DNA of 64,000 nucleotides from NCBI RefSeq assembly GCF_900250075.1, contig NZ_LT977070.1, forward strand, positions 558,001 to 622,000, in the 5' to 3' direction. Source of the stretch: Cupriavidus taiwanensis (lineage in GTDB: Bacteria; Pseudomonadota; Gammaproteobacteria; Burkholderiales; Burkholderiaceae). The first letter of the stretch is position 1. Every line of letters begins with the position of its first letter. This document shows, one piece after another, positions 54,876-64,000 of this stretch. A model generated the notes under the pieces. The model made no database searches, was not told the origin of the DNA, and was given only the letters and a program-made list of their open reading frames with translations. The position numbers and the translations under genes are program-made.

Positions 54876-55054
54876 GAGGGCTGCCTGAACTTGTACGCGA
54901 AGTACGGGTGTACGGTATGGGGATTATGCCGGCTGCGGCCGCCCGGTGCCGGGCGGTTTGTCCGACAGTATAAGTGCGAGTGGAGAAATGGACCTGTCCC
55001 GTCCCGGCTCAGGGTGGGCGGCCGCACATCCGTGCGCGGCCGCCCGGGCGGGTC

Positions 55055-55801
55055 TCAGCGCGCCTTGCCCTGGCTGGCCACGGCTGCGAGCGACGCGGCG
55101 ATGGCTTCCTGGTCACCCAGGTAATAATGGCGCAGGGGGCGCAGGTCGGCGTCCAGCTCGTAGACGAGGGGGGTGCCGTTGGGGATATTGAGGCCGACGA
55201 TGTCGTCATCCGAAATCTGGTCCAGGTATTTCACCAGCGCGCGGATGCTGTTGCCATGGGCGGCAATGACCACGCGCTTGCCGGATTGGATGTCGGGGGC
55301 GATGGATTCGTTCCACAGCGGCATCACGCGGGCCACGGTGTCCTTCAGGCACTCGGTCAGCGGGATTTCGTTGCGCGGCACATTGGCGTAGCGGGGATCG
55401 TCGTACGAGGCGCGCGGATCGGTCGGCTCCAGCGCCGGCGGCGGCGTGTCGTAGCTGCGGCGCCAGACCAGCACCTGTTCGTCGCCGAACTTGGCCGCGG
55501 TCTCGGCCTTGTTCAGGCCGGCCAGCGCGCCGTAGTGGCGCTCGTTCAGGCGCCATTCGTTGCGCACCGGAATCCACATCAGGTCCATTTCATCCTGCAC
55601 ATGCCACAGGGTGCGGATGGCGCGCTTGAGCACCGAGGTGTAGGCCACGTCGAAGCCCATGCCGGCCTCCTTGAGCAGCTTGCCGGCCTGGCGCGCCTGG
55701 GCGGCGCCGGTTTCGGTCAGGTCGACATCGACCCAGCCGGTAAAGCGGTTTTCGAGGTTCCACGTGGATTCGCCGTGGCGGATGAGGACGAGCTTGTACA
55801 T
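55055..55801 (-). CDS. gpmA: 2,3-bisphosphoglycerate-dependent phosphoglycerate mutase
   Basis: 248 residues, the normal length. Phospho-histidine in [22 protein letters not shown] and [10 protein letters not shown] are all conserved. It interconverts 3- and 2-phosphoglycerate in glycolysis. GGAAG lies eight bases before the ATG. Divergent from the rhodanese gene. Confidence 0.95.
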   Translation of the reverse strand: MYKLVLIRHGESTWNLENRFTGWVDVDLTETGAAQARQAGKLLKEAGMGFDVAYTSVLKRAIRTLWHVQDEMDLMWIPVRNEWRLNERHYGALAGLNKAETAAKFGDEQVLVWRRSYDTPPPALEPTDPRASYDDPRYANVPRNEIPLTECLKDTVARVMPLWNESIAPDIQSGKRVVIAAHGNSIRALVKYLDQISDDDIVGLNIPNGTPLVYELDADLRPLRHYYLGDQEAIAASLAAVASQGKAR

Positions 55802-55943
55802 GCTGCTGCTTCCAGAGAGTAGGTAACCTGCATGCGTCCGCGCCGTCACCTGGAGGGGCCGTAAGAAGGGCCAGGACGGGATTCGGTAAACATCCCATGT
55901 CTCGGACAGGCGACAATGGCGGATGGCCGTGCAACGGCAGGGC

Positions 55944-55971
55944 CTGGACGCCAAACCGCGTATTTTATAAT
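55944..55971 (+). promoter_or_regulatory. Sigma-70 promoter of the rhodanese gene
   Basis: CTGGAC and TATAAT are spaced by 16 bases; the -10 is perfect. About 30 bases before the GTG start. Confidence 0.55.
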
Positions 55972-56001
55972 GCCGCCGACCCAACCTACCGGAAAGCCAA
56001 C

Positions 56002-56415
56002 GTGAATTTCTTCGCCGACTACAACAACCTCGCCCTGATCGCCCTCGCCGTGGTGTCGGGCGGCCTGCTGGCCTGGCCCGCGATCTCGCGCAGCGCGGGC
56101 GGCAAGTCGGTCAATACGGCCACCGCGACCCAGATGATCAACAAGCGTGGCGCGATCGTGGTCGACATCCGCGAGCCCGCGGAGTACGCCAAGGGCCACC
56201 TGCCGCAGGCTAAGAGCGCGCCGCTGGCCGACCTGCCCTCGCGCGCGGCCGGGCTTGCAAAGGACAAGGCTGCCCCCATCATCGTGGTATGCCAGACCGG
56301 CCAGCGCTCGGGCAAGGCCCAGGCAGCGCTGAAGGAAGCCGGTTACAGTGAGATCTACGCGCTCGAGGGCGGCATTGCCGCCTGGCAGCAGGCCGGCCTG
56401 CCGCTGGTGAAGTAA
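56002..56415 (+). CDS. Membrane-anchored rhodanese-like protein
   Basis: 137 residues from a GTG start (GGAAAG upstream). A transmembrane helix (about 8-27) and a rhodanese domain with catalytic C97 (VCQTGQRSG). It resembles YibN, found beside grxC and secB in many proteobacteria. Sulfur transfer or a membrane-protein-biogenesis role. Confidence 0.85.
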   Translation: MNFFADYNNLALIALAVVSGGLLAWPAISRSAGGKSVNTATATQMINKRGAIVVDIREPAEYAKGHLPQAKSAPLADLPSRAAGLAKDKAAPIIVVCQTGQRSGKAQAALKEAGYSEIYALEGGIAAWQQAGLPLVK

Positions 56416-56488
56416 GCGCGGCAACCTGTCGTAACCGTCACGGCGTTTCCCGGCCAGGGCGCGCCCATTGCATTCAAGGAGAACCCAC

Positions 56489-56746
56489 ATGGCCCGCGTC
56501 GTCATGTACAGCACCGTGGTGTGCCCGTATTGCGTCATGGCTGAACGCCTGCTCAAGTCCCGCGGCGTGGAAACGATCGAGAAGATCCTGATCGACCGCG
56601 AACCGGGCAAGCGTGAAGAGATGATGAGCCGCACCGGCCGCCGCACCGTGCCGCAGATCTACATCGACGACACCCACGTGGGCGGCTTCGACGACCTCTC
56701 GGCGCTCGACCGCCAGGGCGGCCTGGTGCCGCTGCTGGCCGCCTAG
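56489..56746 (+). CDS. grxC: Glutaredoxin 3
   Basis: 85 residues. Dithiol active site C12-P-Y-C15, TVPQIYID cis-proline loop and HVGGFDDL glutathione-binding motif. Reduces protein disulfides with glutathione. AAGGAG precedes the ATG at 56489. Part of the rhodanese-grxC-secB-gpsA set. Confidence 0.94.
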   Translation: MARVVMYSTVVCPYCVMAERLLKSRGVETIEKILIDREPGKREEMMSRTGRRTVPQIYIDDTHVGGFDDLSALDRQGGLVPLLAA

Positions 56747-56949
56747 GCAGCGCATTGGGACGGCCCCTGCGCAGAATCGTCTGATTTCGCGCGGGCTGGT
56801 CCCGCCATCCCCTCCGGCGCGGGTGAATTCGCCACTCGCGTCATGTACCATATGCGTTTTCCAACCGGGCACCGGCCGGCCCTGCACGATGCAGGCGTTG
56901 CCGCCGCCGTACCCGACACGCATCCAGCCCATCCTCCCGGAAGCCTTTC

Positions 56950-57471
56950 ATGAGCGACCAGCAAAACACCCAGCAGGACGATCAACCTTTCTTCAACATC
57001 CAGCGCGTCTACCTGAAGGACATGTCGCTGGAGCAGCCCAATTCGCCGGCCATCTTCCTGGAATCGGAAGCCCCGTCGGTCGAAGTGCAGGTCAACGTCG
57101 GCGCTTCGCAGCTGCAGGAAGGCATCTTCGAAGTGGTGGTGACCGGCACCGTGACGACCAAGGTGCAGGACAAGGTTGCCTTCCTGGTCGAGGCGCACCA
57201 GGCCGGTATCTTCGATATCCGCAACGTGCCGGTCGAGCAGCTGGACCCGCTGCTGGGCATTGCCTGCCCCACCATCCTCTACCCGTACCTGCGCGGCAAT
57301 ATCGCCGACGTGATCACGCGCGCCGGCTTCCAGGCCATCCACCTGTCGGAAATCAACTTCCAGGCGCTGTACGAGCAACGCCTGCAGGCCGCCATGGAAG
57401 AGGCGCAAGGTGGTGCCGAAGGCGGCAACAGCGGCATCGTCATGCCCGACGGCAGCCAGGCTCGCCACTGA
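56950..57471 (+). CDS. secB: Protein-export chaperone SecB
   Basis: 173 residues. Typical Sec[37 protein letters not shown] and [11 protein letters not shown]. It keeps preproteins unfolded and hands them to SecA. Followed by a terminator hairpin. Confidence 0.95.
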   Translation: MSDQQNTQQDDQPFFNIQRVYLKDMSLEQPNSPAIFLESEAPSVEVQVNVGASQLQEGIFEVVVTGTVTTKVQDKVAFLVEAHQAGIFDIRNVPVEQLDPLLGIACPTILYPYLRGNIADVITRAGFQAIHLSEINFQALYEQRLQAAMEEAQGGAEGGNSGIVMPDGSQARH

Positions 57472-57497
57472 TCCCGGCGTTCTGCGCCATCCACTGA

Positions 57498-57519
57498 AAC
57501 GGGGCTGCGGCCCCGTTTT
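57498..57519 (+). terminator. Terminator of secB
   Basis: The 8-bp stem AACGGGGC/GCCCCGTT with loop TGCG, followed by TT, 27 bases after the stop. Confidence 0.7.
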
Positions 57520-57537
57520 GCCTTTGGGCTACCATCG

Positions 57538-57568
57538 TTGGCGCAAGCGGCCAAAGCGCTTGCGCCAA
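57538..57568 (+). repeat. 12-bp inverted repeat just before gpsA
   Basis: TTGGCGCAAGCG and CGCTTGCGCCAA are perfect inverted copies around a seven-base loop, ending 17 bases before the gpsA ATG. It could be an operator or an RNA hairpin near the ribosome binding site. Confidence 0.65.
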
Positions 57569-57585
57569 CTACTGTTCGAGCTGCC

Positions 57586-58602
57586 ATGAAACTGACCTTC
57601 CTGGGTGCCGGGGCGTGGGGCACCGCCCTCGCCAGCCATGCCGCGGCCACCAATGACGTGGTGTTGTGGGGACGCGACCCGGCGCAGCTCGCGGCGCTCG
57701 CGGCCACGCGCGAGAATGCTGCCTACCTGCCCGGCGTGACACTGTCCGAACGGCTGGCGGTGCAGGCGCATTTCGAGCAGGCGGTGGCGCACGCCGCCGA
57801 CGATGCGGATGGCATCGTGGTGGTGGCGACGCCGGTGGCGGGCCTGCGCGAGATGACGCGCCGGCTGGCCGCGCGCAGCGCGAAGCCGGTGTCGATGCTG
57901 TGGCTGTGCAAGGGCTTCGAGGCCGGCACCCACCTGCTGCCGCACCAGATGGTGCGGGCCGAGCTCGATGCCGTCGGGCGCACCGAGGGCTTTGCCTATG
58001 GCGTGCTGACCGGCCCCAGCTTTGCCCGCGAGGTGGCGCTGGGGCTGCCGTGCGCGCTGACCGTGGCCGGCACCGAGCCCTCGCTGGCGGACCGCGCGCA
58101 AGCGGCCTTCCACCATCACGCCATGCGCATCTATGGCAGCGACGACCTGACCGGCGTGGAAGTCGGCGGGGCGGTCAAGAACGTGCTGGCGATCGCCACC
58201 GGCGCCAGCGACGGGCTGGGCCTGGGGCTGAACGCGCGCGCCGCGCTGGTCACGCGCGGGCTGGCCGAGATGACGCGCCTGGGGCTGGCGCTGGGCGGCC
58301 GGGTCGAGACCTTCATGGGCCTGGCCGGCGTCGGCGACCTGATCCTGACCGCCACCGGCGACCTGTCGCGCAACCGCAAGGTGGGCCAGCAACTGGCGGC
58401 GGGGCAGAGCCTGGAGCAGATCCTGGCCGGGCTGGGGCACGTTGCCGAAGGCGTGCGCTGTGCCCAGGCGGTGGCCGAGCTGGCCGCCACGCACGGCATC
58501 GAGATGCCGATCGCGCGCGCCGTCTGCGCGGTGCTGTTCGACGGGCTCAGCGCCGCCGACGCGGTGGCGCAGCTGCTGCAACGCGACGCGCGCGACGAAT
58601 GA
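57586..58602 (+). CDS. gpsA: Glycerol-3-phosphate dehydrogenase [NAD(P)+]
   Basis: 338 residues. Nucleotide-binding [12 protein letters not shown], catalytic lysine region [14 protein letters not shown], and [14 protein letters not shown]. Makes sn-glycerol 3-phosphate for phospholipids. No strong ribosome binding site is seen; a hairpin lies where one would be expected. Confidence 0.94.
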   Translation: MKLTFLGAGAWGTALASHAAATNDVVLWGRDPAQLAALAATRENAAYLPGVTLSERLAVQAHFEQAVAHAADDADGIVVVATPVAGLREMTRRLAARSAKPVSMLWLCKGFEAGTHLLPHQMVRAELDAVGRTEGFAYGVLTGPSFAREVALGLPCALTVAGTEPSLADRAQAAFHHHAMRIYGSDDLTGVEVGGAVKNVLAIATGASDGLGLGLNARAALVTRGLAEMTRLGLALGGRVETFMGLAGVGDLILTATGDLSRNRKVGQQLAAGQSLEQILAGLGHVAEGVRCAQAVAELAATHGIEMPIARAVCAVLFDGLSAADAVAQLLQRDARDE

Positions 58603-58641
58603 CAGGCCGCGTATCCACTGATTTCTGAGCTTCTGCATCGC

Positions 58642-59619
58642 ATGTCAACACGACGCCAGGCGCTGATCGCGCTCGCTGCCGCCTGCGCCGCCGGGGCCTC
58701 CGGCAGCGCTTTCGCCCAACCCTGGCCGGCGCGGCCGCTGCGCATGGTGGTGCCGTTCCCGCCGGGCTCGTCGCCCGACCTGATCGCGCGCATCCTGACC
58801 GAAAAGCTGGCCGCCGCGCTGGGCCAGCCGGTGGTGGTGGAAAACCGCCCGGGCGCCGGCGGCAACATCGGCACCGGCATGGTCGCGCGCGCTGCGCCGG
58901 ACGGCTACACGCTGCTGTTCACCATCAACGGTCCGCTCGTGACCGCGCCCACGCTGTCGCGCAACCTCAACTACGACCCGTTCCGCCAGCTGGCGCCGGT
59001 CACGCTGGTGGCGACCTCGCCCAATGTGCTGGTGGTCGATGCAAGGCTGCCGGTGCACAACCTGCGCGAGTTCGTCGCGCTGGCGCGGTCCCGGGCGGGT
59101 GAGCTGAATTATGGCTCGCCCGGCAACGGCAGCGCCTCGCACCTGGCGATGGAGCAGCTGAAAGCGATGGCGGGCGTCGACCTGCAGCACGTGCCGTATC
59201 CCGGCTTCCCGCAGGTCACCACGGCGATGGTCGGCGGGCAGGTGCAGGCGGCCTTCATGGTGCCGGCGATCGCGATGCCGCAGGTCAACGCCGGCAAGCT
59301 GCGCGTGCTGGCGGTGACCACCACGGGGCGCACCGCGGTGCTGCCGTCGGTGCCTACGGTGGCGGAATCCGGCTACCCCGGCTTCGAGGCGATTTCGTGG
59401 CAGGCCGTGCTGGCGCCCGCGGGCACGCCGCAGGCGGTGATCGACCGGCTCTATCGCGAACTGGTGGCGATCATCGGTAGCGCCGACGTGCGCGACAAGA
59501 TGCGCGCGCAGTATTTCGTGCCGGCCGGCACCGCGCCGGCATCGCTGCGGCAGACCATGGCGAGCGAGAAGGCGCGCTGGGACAAGGTAATCCGCGCAGC
59601 CGGCGTGCAGCCGGAGTAA
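58642..59619 (+). CDS. Bug-family tripartite tricarboxylate transporter receptor
   Basis: 325 residues. A signal peptide (about 1-26, SAFAQ) and the TctC/Bug fold: PWPARPLRMVVPFPPGSSPD, VVENRPGAGGNIGT, DGYTLLFT. Such periplasmic binding proteins bind carboxylates; no TctA/TctB membrane genes are nearby, as is common for the expanded Bug families of Burkholderiales. Ligand unknown. Confidence 0.92.
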   Translation: MSTRRQALIALAAACAAGASGSAFAQPWPARPLRMVVPFPPGSSPDLIARILTEKLAAALGQPVVVENRPGAGGNIGTGMVARAAPDGYTLLFTINGPLVTAPTLSRNLNYDPFRQLAPVTLVATSPNVLVVDARLPVHNLREFVALARSRAGELNYGSPGNGSASHLAMEQLKAMAGVDLQHVPYPGFPQVTTAMVGGQVQAAFMVPAIAMPQVNAGKLRVLAVTTTGRTAVLPSVPTVAESGYPGFEAISWQAVLAPAGTPQAVIDRLYRELVAIIGSADVRDKMRAQYFVPAGTAPASLRQTMASEKARWDKVIRAAGVQPE

Positions 59620-59634
59620 GCCGCCGCGGCAGCT

Positions 59635-60105
59635 TCAGCTGCCGCCCGCGAAGCCGTTCTGCCGCCAGGCTTCGAACACCACCACGGCAACCGTATTGGA
59701 CAGGTTCAGGCTGCGGTTGTCCGGCCGCATCGGCAGCCGGATGCGCTGCGCGGGCGCGAACCACTCGCGGCGCTCGGGCGACAGTCCGCGCGTCTCGGAG
59801 CCGAACACGAACCAGTCGCCCGGCCGGAACGCCACCTGGCCGAACGGCGTGGAGCCGCGCGTGGTCAGGGCGAACATGCGCGTCGGGTCGGGTTGTTCGC
59901 TGGCCATCAGCGCATCCCAGCTGTCGTGCACGCGCATGGTGGCGTACTCGTGGTAATCCAGTCCCGCGCGGCGCATGCGTGCGTCTTCCAGCGGAAATCC
60001 CAGGGGTTTGACCAGGTGCAGCTGCGCGCCGGTGTTGGCACACAGGCGGATCACATTGCCGGTATTGGGCGGGATTTCCGGTTCGACCAGGACGACATTG
60101 AACAT
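59635..60105 (-). CDS. trmL: tRNA (cytidine/uridine-2'-O-)-methyltransferase TrmL
   Basis: 156 residues, SPOUT trefoil-knot fold: PEIPPNTGNVIRLCAN, FGSETRGLSP and the knot RSLNLSNTVAVVVFEA. Methylates the wobble ribose of tRNA-Leu species. ATG at 60105 is preferred over 60129 by family length. Confidence 0.92.
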   Translation of the reverse strand: MFNVVLVEPEIPPNTGNVIRLCANTGAQLHLVKPLGFPLEDARMRRAGLDYHEYATMRVHDSWDALMASEQPDPTRMFALTTRGSTPFGQVAFRPGDWFVFGSETRGLSPERREWFAPAQRIRLPMRPDNRSLNLSNTVAVVVFEAWRQNGFAGGS

Positions 60106-60192
60106 GATGCGGGGCGATGGCGGGCGCACGGACGCCCTTCGTCAGAACGGTGCGCAGCTTACCGCGCGCCTGTGCCCCTGTCATCCCGCCCG

Positions 60193-60858
60193 CTATGGCG
60201 TGCGCAGCGCGACGATCACGCTGACCCGGGCCGCGCCCCGCGTCTTGAGCGCGGCGGCGGCCTCGTGCAGGGTCGCGCCGGAAGTCATCACATCGTCCAC
60301 CAGCGCCACGTGCAGGCCGTCGAGCCGCGTGGCGCGCGTGGGCGCGAACGCACCGCGCAGGTTCACCTGCCGCGCGGCGAGGTCCAGCGCGCGCTGGCTG
60401 CCGGTGTCGCGCTGGCGCTGCAGCAGCACCGGATCGGCGCGCAGGCCCAGGCGGCGCGCCAGCGGCCGCGCGATTTCCCAGGCCTGGTTGAAGCCGCGCG
60501 CGGCCAGCCGTTGCGGCGACAGCGGCACCGGCACGATCAGGTCGGGTGCGGCATGCCGGGCCCAGGCCCCGGGCAAGCCCTCCGCCAGCCTGGCGGCGAG
60601 CCACGCCGCCAGCGGCAGGGCGTGGCCAAACTTGAGCGCCAGCACCAGCTGGTCCTGCGGCGAGGCGTAGTCGCCCAGCGCATGGGCGTGGTCGAAGGCG
60701 CGCGGCGAGGCGCCGCAGGCCGGGCAGTGGAAATGCCGCCCCAGCGCCAGCGCGCACACCGGGCAGCGCCGCACTGGGCGCAGCAGGTCGGCGGCGCAGG
60801 GCGCGCACACCACCTGCCGCTGCACCGTCCCGCACAGCGCGCAGGCGCTGGGCAACAA
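60193..60858 (-). CDS. comF: ComF-family phosphoribosyltransferase-like protein
   Basis: About 221 residues. A double zinc ribbon (CALC, CAPC, CPVC, CPAC) followed by a type I phosphoribosyltransferase domain with VALVDDVMTSGATLHEA. ComF proteins assist DNA uptake or processing of incoming single strands. No ATG suits the frame: it stays open far upstream, so TTG at 60858 (just before LPSACALC) is a tentative start. Confidence 0.82.
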   Translation of the reverse strand: MLPSACALCGTVQRQVVCAPCAADLLRPVRRCPVCALALGRHFHCPACGASPRAFDHAHALGDYASPQDQLVLALKFGHALPLAAWLAARLAEGLPGAWARHAAPDLIVPVPLSPQRLAARGFNQAWEIARPLARRLGLRADPVLLQRQRDTGSQRALDLAARQVNLRGAFAPTRATRLDGLHVALVDDVMTSGATLHEAAAALKTRGAARVSVIVALRTP

Positions 60859-61032
60859 CTGTTCGCGCGCACTGGACCAGGCGCGGCGGGCGGAGCCGGC
60901 AGCCTGCGCGGCGCGCGCGTATACTTGCCGTCCGGTCGCGGCCCATCGGGCGCGGCGGCCTTGTTCGTCCGGCGCCTTGGGCAGAGCCTGCCCGCGCGCC
61001 GGTTCCTGTTTTCCTTGCTGCCCTGTCTGCCC

Positions 61033-61986
61033 GTGTCCCTGCATGCCGCCGATTCTCCCGATGCCTTCCTGCCGCCCGCGCGCCTGACCCGGCTCGCCTT
61101 CGACCGGCGCAGCCGCGGCTTCGGCCAGCTCGATTTCCTGCTGGGCGAGATCGGGCGCCGCATGCAGGAGCGCATGGAGGTGATCCGCCTGGCGCCGCAG
61201 CGTGCGCTCGATATCGGCTGCGGCCACGGCCAGGGCCTGGCCGGGCTGCGCGCACGCTTTCCGGATGCGCAGATCGCCGGCCTGGACATCTCCGGCGCGA
61301 TGCTGGCCGAGGCCGGCCAGCGCGATCCGCAGCGCCGGCCCGGCTGGATCGGCCGCATGCTGGGCAAGCGGCCGCTGTTCGACCTGGTCCAGGGCGATCT
61401 TGCCACACTGCCTTTTGCGCCCGCGAGCTTCGACCTGCTGTGGTCCAACCTCGCCCTGCACTGGCATCCGGAGCCGCACCGCGTGTTCCCGGAGTGGCAC
61501 CGGGTGGCGCGCGACGAGGGGCTGGTGCTGTTCTCGCTGTTCGGCCCGGACACGCTGAAGGAGCTGCGCGCGGCCTTCGCCGAGGTCGACGACGTGCCCC
61601 ATACGTTGCGCTTTGTCGACATGCACGACATCGGCGACATGCTGGTGCACAGCGGCTGGTCGACGCCGGTGATGGATATGGAAACCCTGACCGTGACCTA
61701 CGAGTCGCCCGCCACGCTGCTGCGCGAGGTGCAGGCCTTCGGCGGCCTGCGCGCGCCGGCCGGGGCGCCGCCGCAGGGCCTGCGCGGCCGCGGCTGGTAC
61801 CAGGCGCTGACGCAGGCGCTGGAGCGGCGGCGCAACGCCGAGGGCGTGATCTCGCTGAGTTTCGAGATCGTCTACGGCCATGCCTGGAAGCTGGCGCCGC
61901 GCGGCGCGCAGGCGCGCGACGGCGAGGGCCGCGCGGTGGTGCCGCTGGACCAGATCGGCCGTGCAAAACCGCGTCGCGCAGGTTAA
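61033..61986 (+). CDS. BioC-like SAM-dependent methyltransferase
   Basis: About 317 residues. SAM-binding ALDIGCGHGQGLAGL, GDLATLPFAPASFDLLWSN and the BioC-type SLFGPDTLKELR. BioC methylates malonyl-ACP to start biotin synthesis; other bio genes are not in view, so the role is probable but not certain. GTG at 61033 fits best; the frame stays open upstream. Confidence 0.82.
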   Translation: MSLHAADSPDAFLPPARLTRLAFDRRSRGFGQLDFLLGEIGRRMQERMEVIRLAPQRALDIGCGHGQGLAGLRARFPDAQIAGLDISGAMLAEAGQRDPQRRPGWIGRMLGKRPLFDLVQGDLATLPFAPASFDLLWSNLALHWHPEPHRVFPEWHRVARDEGLVLFSLFGPDTLKELRAAFAEVDDVPHTLRFVDMHDIGDMLVHSGWSTPVMDMETLTVTYESPATLLREVQAFGGLRAPAGAPPQGLRGRGWYQALTQALERRRNAEGVISLSFEIVYGHAWKLAPRGAQARDGEGRAVVPLDQIGRAKPRRAG

Positions 61987-62116
61987 AACTGAGTTAACTT
62001 GCGCCGGTGGCGGATTGCCGCAAACATAGAGCCGGCGCGGCGGGCGGGGCGATGGCAGCATTACGGCCCATGCACAGAATCAGGCGGCGCGCAAGCCTTG
62101 TGGTCAAGGCGCGCCC

Positions 62117-62145
62117 TTGTCCGTGTATGGGAAGCGCCCTATAAT
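62117..62145 (+). promoter_or_regulatory. Near-consensus sigma-70 promoter before the DUF2244-coxB genes
   Basis: TTGTCC and a perfect TATAAT spaced 17 bases. Predicted start about 62152, giving a roughly 100-base leader to the DUF2244 gene. Confidence 0.8.
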
Positions 62146-62255
62146 GCGCCAGTTTGTCGCAGTGGTCCCCTGGCACAAGAACGTCCTGGTTTGCACGCAC
62201 TGTGCGGTCCGGACGCCATCGTCCCGGGTGTGCATCCGATGCAGAGTGGTTGGCG

Positions 62256-62765
62256 ATGCAAGACTTGGGTATCGCATTCCAGACGGCAGGTGGTGACTCC
62301 GGCGGAAATCTCGACGGACCTTCCTCCTCGCCCCACGACTGGCTGATGAAGCGGAACTGCTCGCTGAGTCCACGCCAGGTCGGCTGGTTTTACCTCTCGA
62401 TCCTCACGGTTTCGCTTGCCATCGCGTTGTTTTTCGCCTGGCAAGGGTCGTGGCTCGTGCTGCCCTTTGCCAGCATCGAGCTGATCGGGCTGGGCATCGC
62501 CCTGCTTGTGTATGCGCGCCATGCGACGGACTATGAGCGCGTCAGCATCACCGACGGCACGCTGGTCGTGGAGACAGCCAGCGCCGGACGGGTGACGCGC
62601 CAGGAATTCAATCCGTGCTGGGTGCGGATCGAACTGGGTGAATCGTTCCGCGCGCTGGTGACGCTGCGCTCGGGCAGGCGAGCGGTACAGGTGGGGTGTT
62701 ACGTGGACCCGTACCGGCGACGCAAGTTCGCGCAGGAGCTCGCAGCGGCCTTGCGCCGCCTCTGA
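62256..62765 (+). CDS. DUF2244 membrane protein
   Basis: 169 residues. Two hydrophobic helices (about 41-60 and 66-85) followed by a DUF2244 beta domain (VETASAGRVTRQEFNPCWVR, then VGCYVDPYRRRKFAQEL). Commonly found just before cytochrome c oxidase genes in this group; the function is unknown. The start is uncertain: ATG 62154 is an in-frame alternative. Confidence 0.78.
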   Translation: MQDLGIAFQTAGGDSGGNLDGPSSSPHDWLMKRNCSLSPRQVGWFYLSILTVSLAIALFFAWQGSWLVLPFASIELIGLGIALLVYARHATDYERVSITDGTLVVETASAGRVTRQEFNPCWVRIELGESFRALVTLRSGRRAVQVGCYVDPYRRRKFAQELAAALRRL

Positions 62766-62823
62766 GAGGCGGCACAAGCGGCGGCGGGGACAGATTTGAA
62801 TCTGTAAATTGGGTAGATAACAA

Positions 62824-64000
62824 ATGAAAATGTGGAAGAAGGCATCCGCAGTTTGTCTGGCCGGCGCGTCCCTGCTTGCCAGCCAGGCGGCATCCGCGGT
62901 CAGCGACATGCCGGGCGGCCCCGCCGTGCGCCAGCTCAACCTGACCGAGCCGGTTACCAAGATCGCCGAACAGATTCACTGGCTGAACTGGATGATGCTG
63001 ATCATCTGCACGGTGATCTTCATCGCGGTGTTCAGCGTGATGTTCTATTCCATCTTCACGCACCGCAAGGCCAAGGGCGCCAAGCCAGCCTCCTTCCACG
63101 AGAGCATCACCGTCGAGGTGGTGTGGACCATCGTCCCGTTCCTGATCGTGATCGCGATGGCCCTGCCGGCCACCAAGACCGTGGTCGCGATGAAGGACAC
63201 CACCAACTCCGACGTCACCATCAAGGCCACCGGTTACCAGTGGAAGTGGGGCTATGACTACCTGAAGGGCGAAGGCGAGGGCATCTCCTTCGTCTCGACC
63301 CTGACCACCCCGCGCGAGCAGATCAACAACGAGCAGGCCAAGTCGAACACCTACCTGATGGAGGTGGACAACGAGCTGGTCGTGCCGGTCAACAAGAAGA
63401 TCCGCATCGTCACCACCGCCAACGACGTGATCCACGCCTGGATGATCCCGGCTTTCGGCGTCAAGCAGGATGCGATCCCGGGCTTCGTGCGCGACACCTG
63501 GTTCAAGGCCGAGAAGATCGGCGTGTACCGCGGCCAGTGCGCCGAGCTGTGCGGCAAGGAACACGCCTTCATGCCGATCGTGGTGCGCGTGGTCTCCGAC
63601 GCCGACTACACCAAGTGGGTCGACGGCAAGAAGAAGGAGCTGGCGGCCAAGGCCGACGATCCCAACAAGACCTGGACCCTGGACGAAGCCAAGGTGCGCG
63701 GCGAGAAGATCTACGCGGCCAACTGCGCGGTCTGCCACCAGCCCAACGGCAAGGGCGGCGGCGCGTTCCCGGCGCTGGACGGCTCCAAGATCGTGAACGG
63801 TCCCAAGGCCGGCCAGATGCACATGCTGCTGGAAGGCAAGGGCGGCATGCCGTCGTGGAAGCAGCTGTCGGACACCGAGCTGGCGACGGTCATGACCTAT
63901 ACGCGCAACGCCTGGGGCAACAAGACGGGTGAAGTGATCCAGCCGAGCGAATTCGTGGGCGCCCGCGCGGGCAAGTTCCCCGAAGGCGGCGGCGCGGCCA
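62824..64000 (+). CDS. coxB: Cytochrome c oxidase subunit II with fused cytochrome c domain, 3' partial
   Basis: 392 residues visible, cut by the window end. A signal peptide, two transmembrane helices (about 53-75 and 95-117), a cupredoxin domain with CuA ligands C239, C243, H247 and M250 (CAELCGKEHAFM), then a cytochrome c domain with C301-x2-C304-H305 (NCAVCHQ). The fusion marks a caa3-like oxidase. Electrons from cytochrome c pass through it to subunit I. Downstream coxA etc. lie outside the window. Confidence 0.95.
   Translation, partial: MKMWKKASAVCLAGASLLASQAASAVSDMPGGPAVRQLNLTEPVTKIAEQIHWLNWMMLIICTVIFIAVFSVMFYSIFTHRKAKGAKPASFHESITVEVVWTIVPFLIVIAMALPATKTVVAMKDTTNSDVTIKATGYQWKWGYDYLKGEGEGISFVSTLTTPREQINNEQAKSNTYLMEVDNELVVPVNKKIRIVTTANDVIHAWMIPAFGVKQDAIPGFVRDTWFKAEKIGVYRGQCAELCGKEHAFMPIVVRVVSDADYTKWVDGKKKELAAKADDPNKTWTLDEAKVRGEKIYAANCAVCHQPNGKGGGAFPALDGSKIVNGPKAGQMHMLLEGKGGMPSWKQLSDTELATVMTYTRNAWGNKTGEVIQPSEFVGARAGKFPEGGGAA

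Noticed and set aside
59893..61032. N-terminal 380 codons of the long plus-strand frame ending at 61986
   Set aside because: This part is antisense to trmL and comF; only the segment from about 61033 matches a methyltransferase.
60859..62061. Upstream extension of the comF frame
   Set aside because: It runs antisense through the BioC-like gene and lacks homology; comF begins near the zinc ribbon.
62790..62805. Palindrome-like ACAGATTTGAATCTGT before coxB as a LexA or other operator
   Set aside because: It lacks the CTGT-N8-ACAG orientation and sits downstream of the predicted promoter; it may be a minor leader hairpin only.

Overview
The window is high-GC DNA from a betaproteobacterial chromosome, most likely Burkholderiales of the Cupriavidus/Ralstonia group. 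This is judged from family resemblance only: beta-type glutathione synthesis genes next to a mannose-type EIIA/HPr/EI set, a TorF porin-glnK-amtB operon, Bug and porin families, and the block secB-gpsA-trmL-comF-BioC-like before a cytochrome oxidase operon. Most of it is core chromosome. No tRNA, rRNA, IS element, integrase or CRISPR was seen.

Layout. 1-1301: partial DUF454 membrane protein and a nitronate monooxygenase-like flavoprotein. 1751-6481: leftward dctA-dctB-dctD (C4-dicarboxylate symporter and its two-component system) with a sigma-54 promoter and palindromic upstream sites. 6871-11014: thioredoxin-like ferredoxin, alpha/beta hydrolase, D,D-carboxypeptidase, YbeD, a large inverted-repeat element and an RlmI-type methyltransferase. 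11033-14466: UvrD-like helicase behind a LexA box and two thioredoxin-fold proteins. 14607-18961: lipoprotein, LysE exporter, GntR regulator, zwf.

18987-38382 is the accessory part: a MarR regulator divergent from a tightly packed, largely translationally coupled catabolic cluster. It encodes a CoA ligase, a thiolase-like protein lacking the usual cysteine plus its DUF35 partner, two SDRs, a cupin, an Ldh2-type dehydrogenase, a Rid protein, an FAH-family hydrolase, a flavin monooxygenase, an extradiol dioxygenase, an ACMSD-type amidohydrolase, an MFS transporter, a free-standing V4R protein, two tandem Rieske oxygenase alpha subunits with one reductase and one beta subunit, and a porin. Together these look like uptake, ring hydroxylation, ring cleavage and lower-pathway processing of an aromatic acid. 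I cannot name the substrate. This is the best candidate for an undescribed system.

38413-43476: comM, ubiK and the nitrogen-control operon torF-glnK-amtB, with a consensus sigma-54 promoter and an NtrC site. 43477-44033 holds tandem terminators and a possible small RNA. 44034-48897: gshA, gshB, EIIA(Man), HPr, EI. 49112-50020: bfd and bfr with a Fur-like box. 50205-53236: selD, mnmH and a MoeB/ThiF enzyme. 53268-55801: ctpA and gpmA. 56002-60858: rhodanese, grxC, secB, gpsA, a Bug receptor, trmL, comF. 61033-64000: a BioC-like methyltransferase, DUF2244 protein and coxB (cut by the window end).
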